A DNA stretch of 32,664 nt from Bacteroidota bacterium (GTDB lineage Bacteria > Bacteroidota > Ignavibacteria > UBA10030 > UBA8401). This document shows positions 1-6,759 of the stretch, piece after piece. The notes beneath the pieces are model-generated. The model searched no databases. It was not told the DNA's origin and worked only from the letters and a program-made list of their open reading frames with translations. The DNA lies in contig JALNZH010000010.1 in assembly GCA_023229405.1 (NCBI GenBank), positions 1 through 32,664 on the forward strand, read 5' to 3'. Within the stretch, counting starts at the first letter, position 1. Each line of letters begins with the position of its first letter. Both the position numbers and the translations under genes were made by a program.

Positions 1-291
1 ACGGGTTCCGCGCGGTTCGTTCTGTTGGTTAATGAGCACAACAGCATTTTCGTCAAATCGGATATAAGAACCGTCTTTGCGACCTATTTCTTTTGTCGTG
101 CGGACAACAACGGCACGTGACACTTCACCTTTTTTCACACCGGCCCCTGGAATTGCCGATTTTACGGACACTACCACCAGATCGCCGACGGAGGCATAAC
201 GGCGATCATGTCCGCCCAGCACACGAATACAGCGGACTTTTTTGGCGCCTGAGTTATCTGCTACAACTAAATTGGTTTCTTCTTGAATCAT
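1..291 (-). CDS. rplN: 50S ribosomal protein L14, C-terminus cut by window edge
   Basis: The reading frame starts with ATG at 291 and runs off the left edge after 97 codons, so about 25 of the usual 122 residues are missing. The N-terminus MIQEETNLVVADNSGAKKV and the later IRVLGG and YASVGDLVVVSVK segments are typical of L14, a large-subunit protein that binds 23S rRNA near the subunit interface. It follows rpsQ by 35 nt, the normal order in the S10/spc ribosomal operon, and is the last gene of that operon visible here. The reading is open throughout. Identification is secure; only the missing end is unknown. Confidence 0.96.
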   Translation of the reverse strand, partial: MIQEETNLVVADNSGAKKVRCIRVLGGHDRRYASVGDLVVVSVKSAIPGAGVKKGEVSRAVVVRTTKEIGRKDGSYIRFDENAVVLINQQNEPRGTR

Positions 292-326
292 TGTCGTCTC
301 CGAACTGTCTATCGTCTATCGTTCAA

Positions 327-584
327 TTATTTTGCTTTTGTAACGATTTCGACCAAGCGCCAGCGTTTTAATTTGCTGAGCGGCCGTGTTTCCATGATCT
401 TTACTGTATCGCCGACACCGGCTTCGTTCTTTTCGTCATGAGCATAGAACTTCGTTGTCCGTTTGAAATACTTTTTATATAACGGATGAGCAACTTTGCG
501 TTCGATCGCCACAACGATGCTTTTTGCCATCTTGTTGCTGACGACTTTTCCGGTTCTGGTCTTGCGATTGTTTCGAGCTTCCAT
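327..584 (-). CDS. rpsQ: 30S ribosomal protein S17
   Basis: This 85-residue protein begins MEARNNRKTRTGKVVSNKM and carries the S17 segments SIVVAIERKVAHPLYKKYF and GDTVKIMETRPLSKLKRWR. S17 is an early-binding 16S rRNA protein with an OB fold. The frame is open 19 codons further upstream, but that extension overlaps rpmC and does not look like S17, so I chose the ATG at 584, which leaves a 16-nt gap to rpmC. The ribosome-binding site is weak (only a purine run). The length matches the family. Confidence 0.96.
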   Translation of the reverse strand: MEARNNRKTRTGKVVSNKMAKSIVVAIERKVAHPLYKKYFKRTTKFYAHDEKNEAGVGDTVKIMETRPLSKLKRWRLVEIVTKAK

Positions 585-600
585 TGAGTATTCTCTTCTC

Positions 601-813
601 TTACTTTGCTGCAACGTTGGATTTGCCAAGTTCGCGCTCACGGATGAGTGTTTTCATACGCGCAATATCTTTGCGCAGCGAGGTGAACTTCGATGTATTT
701 TCAACCTGACTGGTTGCTTTTTGAAATTTCATTGTCGCCAGCGTTTCGAGATTTTCTTCGATCCGCTTGCCTATTTCTTCGGTAGTCAATTGACGTAATT
801 CTTGTGATTTCAT
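601..813 (-). CDS. rpmC: 50S ribosomal protein L29
   Basis: This 70-residue helical protein (MKSQELRQLTTEEIGKRIEE at the start, then LATMKFQKATSQ and the arginine-rich SLRKDIARMKTLIRERE) matches L29, which sits at the nascent-chain exit tunnel. The frame stays open for 13 more codons, but AAGGAG lies 7 nt before the ATG at 813, and that ATG gives the usual L29 length. The start lies 10 nt after the rplP stop, so the ribosome-binding site sits directly behind the L16 stop codon and translational coupling is likely. Confidence 0.96.
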   Translation of the reverse strand: MKSQELRQLTTEEIGKRIEENLETLATMKFQKATSQVENTSKFTSLRKDIARMKTLIRERELGKSNVAAK

Positions 814-823
814 GTGCTGCTCC

Positions 824-1237
824 TTACGCTGCCAGGTCGATACGTGAAACAAACTTTGTTTTGATAGGAAGCTTGTGTGTTGCCAATTTTAATGCTTCCT
901 GTGCCAATTCTTTATTGATACCGCCGACCTCGAACATGATGCGGCCCGGTTTTACTACCGCTACCCAGAATTCGGGTGCGCCTTTACCGCTTCCCATACG
1001 GGTTTCAGCAGGTTTTTTCGTTACCGGTTTATCCGGAAAGATTCGGATCCACACTTTTCCTTCGCGCTTCATCAGACGCGTCAACGCAACACGAGCCGCT
1101 TCAATCTGACGCGCTGAAATCCAACCCGGTTCCATGGCTTTTAAGCCGTAGTCACCGAATGCAACCGTTGCACCGCGTGTCGCCACACCGCTCATACGGC
1201 CACGTTGCGCTTTTCTAAATTTTACTCTTTTGGGCAT
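824..1237 (-). CDS. rplP: 50S ribosomal protein L16
   Basis: This 137-residue protein starts MPKRVKFRKAQRGRM, the standard L16 N-terminus, two codons inside the longest open frame. The segment GKGAPEFWVAVVKPGRIMFE is the conserved core that contacts the A-site tRNA elbow and 23S rRNA. Length and order (rpsC-rplP-rpmC) are those of the canonical S10 operon. The stop is followed within 10 nt by rpmC. Confidence 0.97.
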   Translation of the reverse strand: MPKRVKFRKAQRGRMSGVATRGATVAFGDYGLKAMEPGWISARQIEAARVALTRLMKREGKVWIRIFPDKPVTKKPAETRMGSGKGAPEFWVAVVKPGRIMFEVGGINKELAQEALKLATHKLPIKTKFVSRIDLAA

Positions 1238-1269
1238 TAACATAGTTCAAAACTCCAGATCTATACTTA

Positions 1270-1908
1270 TTATTTTCCTGAACGATCCAATACTTCACCT
1301 TTGCAGATCCAAACTTTCACTCCGATTTTCCCGTAGATTGTTGCTGCTTCAGCGTGTGCGTAATCGATGTCCGCGCGGAGTGTGTGTAACGGAATACGGC
1401 CTTCTTTATACTGCTCTGTACGTGCAATTTCCGCTCCACCCAAACGTCCACCACATTTCACGCGGATTCCTTCAGCACCCATTCTCATTGCAGCAGTAAT
1501 TGCCTGCTTCATCGCGCGGCGGAAAGCGATACGGCCTTCCAGCTGCGATGCAATATTTTCGGCTACGAGTTGCGCATCGAGTTCGGGACGCTTTATTTCA
1601 CTGATAAGAATTTTTACTTCTTTGTTCGTTACCTTTTTCAGTTCTTCTTCTAATTGCCCAATCTCTTTTCCGCTTTTTCCGATCACAACTCCGGGGCGCG
1701 AAGTATTGATGGTGATGCGTGCGTTCTTGGGAGTCCGTTCGATCAAAATTTTCGATACGCCAGCTTTTTTAAGACGATTACGGAGGTAGTTCCGCACCAT
1801 CATATCTTCCTCAAGTTTGGCGGCGAAGTTCTTTTCGTCGTACCAGTTGGAATCCCAACCTTTAATGATCCCTAAACGAAAACCGACCGGATTAATTTTT
1901 TGTCCCAA
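1270..1908 (-). CDS. rpsC: 30S ribosomal protein S3
   Basis: This 212-residue S3 begins MGQKINPVGFRLGIIKGWDS. The type-II KH domain carries its GxxG loop at G77-K-S-G80 (VVIGKSGKEIGQLEEEL), and the C-terminal domain contains RMGAEGIRVKCGGRLGGAEI. S3 lines the mRNA entry channel on the small-subunit head. The start codon is TTG at 1908; AGGAG lies 5 nt upstream and the N-terminus fits the family exactly, so no ATG start is needed. The C-terminal tail is about 20 residues shorter than in E. coli. It follows rplV by 20 nt. Confidence 0.97.
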   Translation of the reverse strand: MGQKINPVGFRLGIIKGWDSNWYDEKNFAAKLEEDMMVRNYLRNRLKKAGVSKILIERTPKNARITINTSRPGVVIGKSGKEIGQLEEELKKVTNKEVKILISEIKRPELDAQLVAENIASQLEGRIAFRRAMKQAITAAMRMGAEGIRVKCGGRLGGAEIARTEQYKEGRIPLHTLRADIDYAHAEAATIYGKIGVKVWICKGEVLDRSGK

Positions 1909-1928
1909 AGTAACTCCTCAACTGAAAA

Positions 1929-2285
1929 TTATTTTTTTTTGGATGTTCGTTTATCAACTACAATAGTTAAATGATGGGAACGCTTTAAGAGTTTATACGC
2001 CCGCCCCATCGGTGCGGGAAGTATGCGTTTCATCGACGCTCCGCCGTTTACGAAAACTTCTTTCACGATCAGATCATCAGTGCTGATACCGGTGTTCACA
2101 TCCTTGTTCTGAAAATTCGATACTGCCGACCGCAGAACTTTTTCCGCTGATTTTGCCGCATGTTTCGGCTGGAAGTGAAGGATGTTCATCGCTTCACCGA
2201 CCCCTTTGCCGCGGATCAAATCGATGACAATACGCATCTTGCGTGGTGATGTTCCAACAAATCGTTGTAATGCTCTTGCTTCCAT
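1929..2285 (-). CDS. rplV: 50S ribosomal protein L22
   Basis: This 118-residue protein starts MEARALQRFVGTSPRKMRIV and includes the L22 signature region KEVFVNGGASMKRILPAPMGRAYKLLKRSHHLTIVV, whose hairpin lines the exit tunnel. An in-frame TTG five codons upstream overlaps the GGAG ribosome-binding site of the ATG at 2285, so the ATG is the better start. It lies between rpsS and rpsC in canonical order. The protein ends in a lysine-rich tail (TSKKK). Confidence 0.96.
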   Translation of the reverse strand: MEARALQRFVGTSPRKMRIVIDLIRGKGVGEAMNILHFQPKHAAKSAEKVLRSAVSNFQNKDVNTGISTDDLIVKEVFVNGGASMKRILPAPMGRAYKLLKRSHHLTIVVDKRTSKKK

Positions 2286-2309
2286 GATACTCAACTCCAA
2301 TTAGAATGA

Positions 2310-2588
2310 TTACGCTGCTGCTTCGGTCCTGACACCGGGATGTCCGCGAAAAATACGCGTCGGTGCAAATTCACCGAGCTTGTGTCCGACCATTGCTTCC
2401 TGAATATAGACAGGGATGAACTTGTTGCCGTTGTGCACAGCAAACGTATGTCCCACAAACTCAGGAGAGATAGTGCAGGCGCGCGCCCACGTCTTAATCA
2501 CTTGCTTTTTGTTTGACTTGTTGAGCGCTTCTACTTTTTCAAGAAGACGCGAATCAATGTATGGACCTTTTTTGAGTGAACGACTCAT
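2310..2588 (-). CDS. rpsS: 30S ribosomal protein S19
   Basis: This 92-residue protein begins MSRSLKKGPYIDSRLLEKVE and contains EFVGHTFAVHNGNKFIPVYI and MVGHKLGEFAPTRIFRGHPG, the standard S19 motifs. S19 sits on the head of the small subunit near the A-site finger and binds with S13. The length is normal, the ATG start at 2588 follows rplB by 13 nt, and the gene lies in canonical operon order. Confidence 0.97.
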   Translation of the reverse strand: MSRSLKKGPYIDSRLLEKVEALNKSNKKQVIKTWARACTISPEFVGHTFAVHNGNKFIPVYIQEAMVGHKLGEFAPTRIFRGHPGVRTEAAA

Positions 2589-2601
2589 AATTCTCTCTTA
2601 A

Positions 2602-3426
2602 TTACTTACGACGCTTAACAATATATTGACTGGATGATTTCTTACGTTTGCGGGTCTTGAGACCTTTTGCTTTTTGACCCCACGGGCTCACCGGATGACC
2701 GCCGCCGGATGTTTTCCCTTCACCACCTCCCATTGGATGGTCGACAGGATTCATCGCTACACCACGAACATACGGACGGATACCAAACCAACGCGAACGT
2801 CCCGCTTTACCAAAACTGATGTTTTCGTGATCTAGATTGCCCAACTGTCCAATTGTTGCATAACATTCCGAAAGGACATTGCGAGCTTCACCGGAGGGGA
2901 ATTTCAACAGAACAAATCGTCCGTCTTTTGCCTGCACCGTAGCGAAGTTGCCTGCGCTGCGCGCGATTTGTCCACCTTTACCGGGACGAAGTTCAATATT
3001 ATGCACTTGTGTGTTCACTGGAATGGCGCGCAATGGCAACGCATTACCGGTGACGATATCAGCTGTTTCACTGGCAATAATTTTTGTTCCGACTTTTAAT
3101 CCATTGGGAGCAAGAATATATCGCTTATCCCCATTAACATAGTTAATTAGCGCGATATACGAAGAACGGTTCGGATCGTATTCAATCGAAACAACGGTAC
3201 CTTCGATGTTGCGGTTATCACGTTTGAAATCGATCACACGATACCGACGTTTATGTCCACCTCCGCGATGGCGGGAAGTGACACGGCCGTGATTGTTTCG
3301 TCCACCGGACTTTGTAATCTTCTCCAGCAGAGACTTCTCCGGAGTGCTTTTGGTAATCTCTTCGAACGTTGCAATCGAATAATATCTCGTTGCAGCAGTT
3401 GTCGGTTTTAATTTGCGTAATGCCAT
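2602..3426 (-). CDS. rplB: 50S ribosomal protein L2
   Basis: This 274-residue protein (MALRKLKPTTAATRYYS at the start) carries the RNA-binding segment HKRRYRVIDFKRDNRNIEG and the C-terminal MNPVDHPMGGGEGKTSGGGH loop, which reaches toward the peptidyl-transferase centre and includes the conserved histidine of the DHPMGGG motif. The C-terminus ends in a basic run (KTRKRKKSSSQYIVKRRK). The length is that of bacterial L2. It lies 15 nt after rplW and 13 nt before rpsS. Confidence 0.98.
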   Translation of the reverse strand: MALRKLKPTTAATRYYSIATFEEITKSTPEKSLLEKITKSGGRNNHGRVTSRHRGGGHKRRYRVIDFKRDNRNIEGTVVSIEYDPNRSSYIALINYVNGDKRYILAPNGLKVGTKIIASETADIVTGNALPLRAIPVNTQVHNIELRPGKGGQIARSAGNFATVQAKDGRFVLLKFPSGEARNVLSECYATIGQLGNLDHENISFGKAGRSRWFGIRPYVRGVAMNPVDHPMGGGEGKTSGGGHPVSPWGQKAKGLKTRKRKKSSSQYIVKRRK

Positions 3427-3441
3427 AACTCGGTCTTCCCG

Positions 3442-3732
3442 TTAAACGTTAGCCAGAAAATCAATTGTTTGTCCGTCTTTCAGTGTGACGATCGCTTTTT
3501 TCCAGTCGCTGCGACGTCCTGCGATGCGACCACGTTTCGTCATCTGCGATTTCACTTTTCCTTTTACATTCGATGTGCGAACGCTAGTGACATTGACGTT
3601 GAATTTTTTTTCAACTGCTTTTGCGATGGTAATTTTGTTTGCATTCGGATCGACCTTAAACGCAAATTGACGTTTTGCGGTCAACTCCGTCATCTTCTCA
3701 GTCAATAAAGGTTGTATTAATATTCCAGTCAT
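3442..3732 (-). CDS. rplW: 50S ribosomal protein L23
   Basis: This 96-residue protein starts MTGILIQPLLTEKMTELTAK and shows the L23 pattern (LLTEKMTxL, FKVDPNANKITIAKAVEKKF, VNVTSVRTSNVKGK). L23 borders the polypeptide exit and docks trigger factor and SRP. The loop facing the tunnel exit has a normal length. The ATG at 3732 follows rplD by 18 nt. Confidence 0.96.
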   Translation of the reverse strand: MTGILIQPLLTEKMTELTAKRQFAFKVDPNANKITIAKAVEKKFNVNVTSVRTSNVKGKVKSQMTKRGRIAGRRSDWKKAIVTLKDGQTIDFLANV

Positions 3733-3750
3733 AGTCGCTGCCGTACCGTT

Positions 3751-4380
3751 TTAGTTTGCAAATGTTTTATTAATGACATCCACACCGCTTTTCTGGATCA
3801 CCACAACACTGTTGTTGAGGATATCATACGTCGATGCTTTTGCCGCTTCAAGAATATTCAGTGTAGGAATATTCCGGCCGGATTTTAAAATTCCCTGGTC
3901 GGCCTTAGAGGTCAAGAGCAATACTTTTTTTCCACCGATCTGCAATGATTTCAGGATCGCCGTCATTTCTTTTGTCTTCGGTGTCTCTACTGAAAAATCC
4001 TCGACAATAACGATTTGACCGTCTTTTGCTTTGTAAGACCACGCAGATTTTCGTGCAAGACGTTTCACTTTTGCAGGAAGTTTCACCACATAATCATGCG
4101 GTTTGGGTCCGAAGATCGAACCGCCACCTGGCATTAGCGGAGAACGGCTGGTACCCTGACGAGCGCGACCAGTTTTCTTTTGAGAGAACGGTTTTTTTCC
4201 ACCGCCACGAACCTCGTTACGCGATTTCACTTTGTGTGTTCCCTGGCGCTGGTTTGCCCAATAAGAACGCACCGCTTGATAGATCGCATGATCGTTCGGT
4301 TCAATTTCAAAAATATCCGATTTCAACTCTACAGTCTCACCGGACTTCGTACCATCTTTTTTTAAGACTTCAATGTTCAT
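3751..4380 (-). CDS. rplD: 50S ribosomal protein L4
   Basis: This 209-residue L4 has the extended tunnel loop (HKVKSRNEVRGGGKKPFSQK then KTGRARQGTSRSPLMPGGG) and the C-terminal domain with ILKSLQIGGKKVLLLTSKAD. L4 contacts 23S rRNA domain I and the exit tunnel; in some bacteria it also represses the S10 operon by binding its leader. The hairpins around rpsJ in this window are possible places for such control, but nothing in the sequence proves it. The gap to rplC is 23 nt. Confidence 0.97.
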   Translation of the reverse strand: MNIEVLKKDGTKSGETVELKSDIFEIEPNDHAIYQAVRSYWANQRQGTHKVKSRNEVRGGGKKPFSQKKTGRARQGTSRSPLMPGGGSIFGPKPHDYVVKLPAKVKRLARKSAWSYKAKDGQIVIVEDFSVETPKTKEMTAILKSLQIGGKKVLLLTSKADQGILKSGRNIPTLNILEAAKASTYDILNNSVVVIQKSGVDVINKTFAN

Positions 4381-4403
4381 AGCAGATGCTTCCTGCGATC
4401 AAA

Positions 4404-5027
4404 TTACTTTGTAATTGTTACGTACGTGTTTTTTGCGCCCGGAATAGAACCCTTCACGAGGATCAGATTGGATTCGGGAATCACTTTTAATACTTTTAAA
4501 TTCTTCACCGTCACGTTGTCGAACCCCATTCTACCCGCCATACGCATTCCTTTGAATACGCGGGAGGGGTACGAAGATCCGCCGATAGATCCGGGAGCGC
4601 GTTGACGATCGGATTGTCCGTGCGTTGCCATGCCGACGCCACTAAAGTGATGACGACGAACAACGCCTTGAAATCCTTTACCCTTCGAACGAGCCGATAC
4701 ATCAACTGTATCACCCTGAGCGAAGACAGTATCGACACGAACTTCCTGACCGAGTTCTAATTTAACACCGTTAAAGTTCCGGAATTCGCGAAGAAGACGA
4801 AGCGCTTTTGCTCCTGCTTTTGCGAAATGCCCTTTTAACGGTTCCGTGACAAGACGTTCTGCTTTTTGATCGAAGCCAAGCTGTATTGAATCGTATCCGT
4901 CTTTATCTTTAGTTTTAATCTGAGTGACAAAGCACGGACCTGCTTCAATGACAGTACAAGGTACGGATACCCCGTTATCATCATAAACGCTTGTCATGCC
5001 TATCTTTTTTCCTAAAATTCCACTCAC
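4404..5027 (-). CDS. rplC: 50S ribosomal protein L3 (GTG start)
   Basis: The protein has 207 residues if started at the GTG at 5027, giving MSGILGKKIGMTSVYDDNG, the usual L3 N-terminus. AAGGAG lies 9 nt before this GTG. A longer frame opening with TTG at 5054 would place that ribosome-binding site inside the gene, so I reject it. The core HGQSDRQRAPGSIGGSSYPS and RMAGRMGFDNVTVKNLKV are diagnostic of L3, which helps start 50S assembly and reaches toward the peptidyl-transferase centre. A 73-nt spacer with an inverted repeat separates it from rpsJ. Confidence 0.96.
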   Translation of the reverse strand: MSGILGKKIGMTSVYDDNGVSVPCTVIEAGPCFVTQIKTKDKDGYDSIQLGFDQKAERLVTEPLKGHFAKAGAKALRLLREFRNFNGVKLELGQEVRVDTVFAQGDTVDVSARSKGKGFQGVVRRHHFSGVGMATHGQSDRQRAPGSIGGSSYPSRVFKGMRMAGRMGFDNVTVKNLKVLKVIPESNLILVKGSIPGAKNTYVTITK

Positions 5028-5061
5028 AGGTGTAATCTCCTTGAGAACTTTCAAACTTATT

Positions 5062-5098
5062 GGTTGAGCAAAATGATACTACGATACTGCGTTCAACC
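5062..5098 (-). promoter_or_regulatory. Inverted repeat in the rpsJ-rplC spacer
   Basis: The arms GGTTGAGC (5062-5069) and GTTCAACC (5091-5098) pair over 8 bp with one G-U wobble, around a 21-nt loop holding two GATAC copies. There is no U-tract, so it is not a simple terminator. It could be a translation-control or processing structure ahead of rplC. Function is inferred only. Confidence 0.35.
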
Positions 5099-5100
5099 TG

Positions 5101-5409
5101 CTACACTTTGATTTCCACATCTACACCGGCCGGCAGATCGAGCTTCATCAGAGCGTCAACAGTCTTTGACCCGGAGGACAAAATATCAATCAACCGCTTG
5201 TGAGCTTTGATCTGGAACTGTTCACGCGATTTTTTATCAACGTGCGGCGAACGGTTTACGGTAAAAATTGAACGTCGCGTCGGAAGCGGAATCGGACCCG
5301 ATACCACTGCTCCGGTCGATTTCACGGTTTTGATGATTTTTTCTGCAGATTTGTCGATCAAGTTATGATCGTACGAACGCAATTTGATTCGAATTTTTTG
5401 GCCAGCCAA
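5101..5409 (-). CDS. rpsJ: 30S ribosomal protein S10 (TTG start)
   Basis: This 102-residue protein, MAGQKIRIKLRSYDHNLIDK, contains GPIPLPTRRSIFTVNRSPHV and QFQIKAHKRLIDI, which identify S10 (NusE). S10 is part of the small-subunit head and also partners NusB and NusG in antitermination. The start is TTG at 5409 with AAGGAG about 10 nt upstream; no ATG fits the family N-terminus. It joins the str genes (tuf) to the S10 operon across a 74-nt spacer that contains a strong hairpin. Confidence 0.97.
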   Translation of the reverse strand: MAGQKIRIKLRSYDHNLIDKSAEKIIKTVKSTGAVVSGPIPLPTRRSIFTVNRSPHVDKKSREQFQIKAHKRLIDILSSGSKTVDALMKLDLPAGVDVEIKV

Positions 5410-5434
5410 TGTTTCTCTTCTCCTTGAGCAATCC

Positions 5435-5460
5435 CCCGATACGCCACATAGCGCATCGGG
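5435..5460 (-). promoter_or_regulatory. GC-rich hairpin between tuf and rpsJ
   Basis: CCCGATGCGC and GCGTATCGGG (minus strand) pair over 10 bp with one G-U wobble, around the loop TATGTG. The rpsJ ribosome-binding site follows about 10 nt later. There is no U-run after the stem on the minus strand, so read-through from tuf is expected. An RNase processing point or an S10-leader control structure are both possible. Confidence 0.5.
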
Positions 5461-5483
5461 ATTTTGCCAGAATTGTTTTTTTA

Positions 5484-6695
5484 TTACTCAATAATCTTTG
5501 TTACAACACCTGCACCAACTGTGCGTCCGCCTTCGCGAATAGCAAAACGAAGACCCTCATCCATTGCAATAGTGGATATCAATTCGATCTGCATATTGTC
5601 AACATTGTCGCCCGGCATAACCATTTCAACGCCGGAAGGCATTGTTACAACACCGGTGACGTCTGTTGTACGGAAATAGAATTGGGGACGATAACCGTTC
5701 ACGAACGGTGTGTGACGCCCGCCTTCTTCTTTCTTCAACACGTACACCTGAGCGGTAAATTTTTTGTGCGGTGTGATAGAACCCGGTTTTGCAACAACCA
5801 TTCCGCGTTCAAGATCGGTCTTTTCAATACCGCGCAACAGGATACCTGCATTATCGCCAGCACGAACTTCATCCAGTTCTTTCCGGAACATTTCTGCACC
5901 GGTAATAACTGTTTTCTTGTGTGCACCAAGACCGATAACTTCTACTTCGTCACCAACTTTTGCATGACCGCGTTCAACGCGTCCCGTACCTACCGTCCCA
6001 CGACCAGTAATGGAGAATACGTCTTCGATCGGCATCAAGAACGGTTTGTCAGAATCACGTTTTGGTTCCGGAATATAAGAATCAACTGCAGCCATCAATT
6101 CAAGAATCGGTTTGTATGCCGGATCATCAATCGGTTTTCCAGCAGCGAAAGCTTCAAGAGCTTTTGTTGCCGATCCGCGAATGATCGGAATTTCATCACC
6201 GGGGAATTTATAGGAGTTGAGCAATTCACGCAATTCCATTTCAACGAGATCAAGAAGTTCAGGATCTGCAATATCGACTTTATTTAAAAACACTACAATT
6301 TTCGGCACACCAACCTGGTAGGCAAGAAGAATATGTTCTTTTGTTTGCGGCATCGGTCCGTCTGTGCCAGCAACAACGAGAATAGCACCATCCATCTGCG
6401 CTGCGCCGGTAATCATGTTTTTCACATAATCCGCGTGACCCGGACAGTCCACGTGGGCATAGTGCCGATTCTCAGTGGAATATTCCACGTGTGCCGTGGC
6501 AATGGTAATACCACGTTCGCGCTCTTCGGGTGCGTTATCAATAGAATCGAATGTTCTCACTGTTGATAATCCGCCACCTTTTAATGAAAGTGTCATTGTA
6601 ATCGCAGCGGTCAACGAAGTCTTACCATGATCGACGTGTCCGATCGTTCCGATGTTCACGTGCGGCTTACTGCGGTCAAATTTCTCTTTTGCCAT
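5484..6695 (-). CDS. tuf: Elongation factor Tu
   Basis: This 403-residue GTPase delivers aminoacyl-tRNA to the ribosome. Visible motifs are the P-loop G19-HVDHGK-T26, the switch-II motif D83-CPGH with catalytic His87, and the base-recognition motif N138-KVD. Domains II and III follow (RGTVGTGRVERG, then PFVNGYRPQFYFRTTDVTG), ending GGRTVGAGVVTKIIE. The ATG at 6695 has AAGGAG 8 nt upstream. This is the only tuf in the window; the second copy that often sits between the tRNA cluster and secE in other bacteria is absent there. Confidence 0.98.
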   Translation of the reverse strand: MAKEKFDRSKPHVNIGTIGHVDHGKTSLTAAITMTLSLKGGGLSTVRTFDSIDNAPEERERGITIATAHVEYSTENRHYAHVDCPGHADYVKNMITGAAQMDGAILVVAGTDGPMPQTKEHILLAYQVGVPKIVVFLNKVDIADPELLDLVEMELRELLNSYKFPGDEIPIIRGSATKALEAFAAGKPIDDPAYKPILELMAAVDSYIPEPKRDSDKPFLMPIEDVFSITGRGTVGTGRVERGHAKVGDEVEVIGLGAHKKTVITGAEMFRKELDEVRAGDNAGILLRGIEKTDLERGMVVAKPGSITPHKKFTAQVYVLKKEEGGRHTPFVNGYRPQFYFRTTDVTGVVTMPSGVEMVMPGDNVDNMQIELISTIAMDEGLRFAIREGGRTVGAGVVTKIIE

Positions 6696-6759
6696 GAGGA
6701 TTTCTCCTTATTTTTAATGTGTGATTGATTTGTTCTAATTTTTTTGGATCTACGCTATC

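Noticed and set aside
5409..6287. 292-codon open frame on the plus strand
   Set aside because: It lies entirely antisense to rpsJ/tuf, has no ribosome-binding site and no recognisable motif. It is a frame shadow of EF-Tu.
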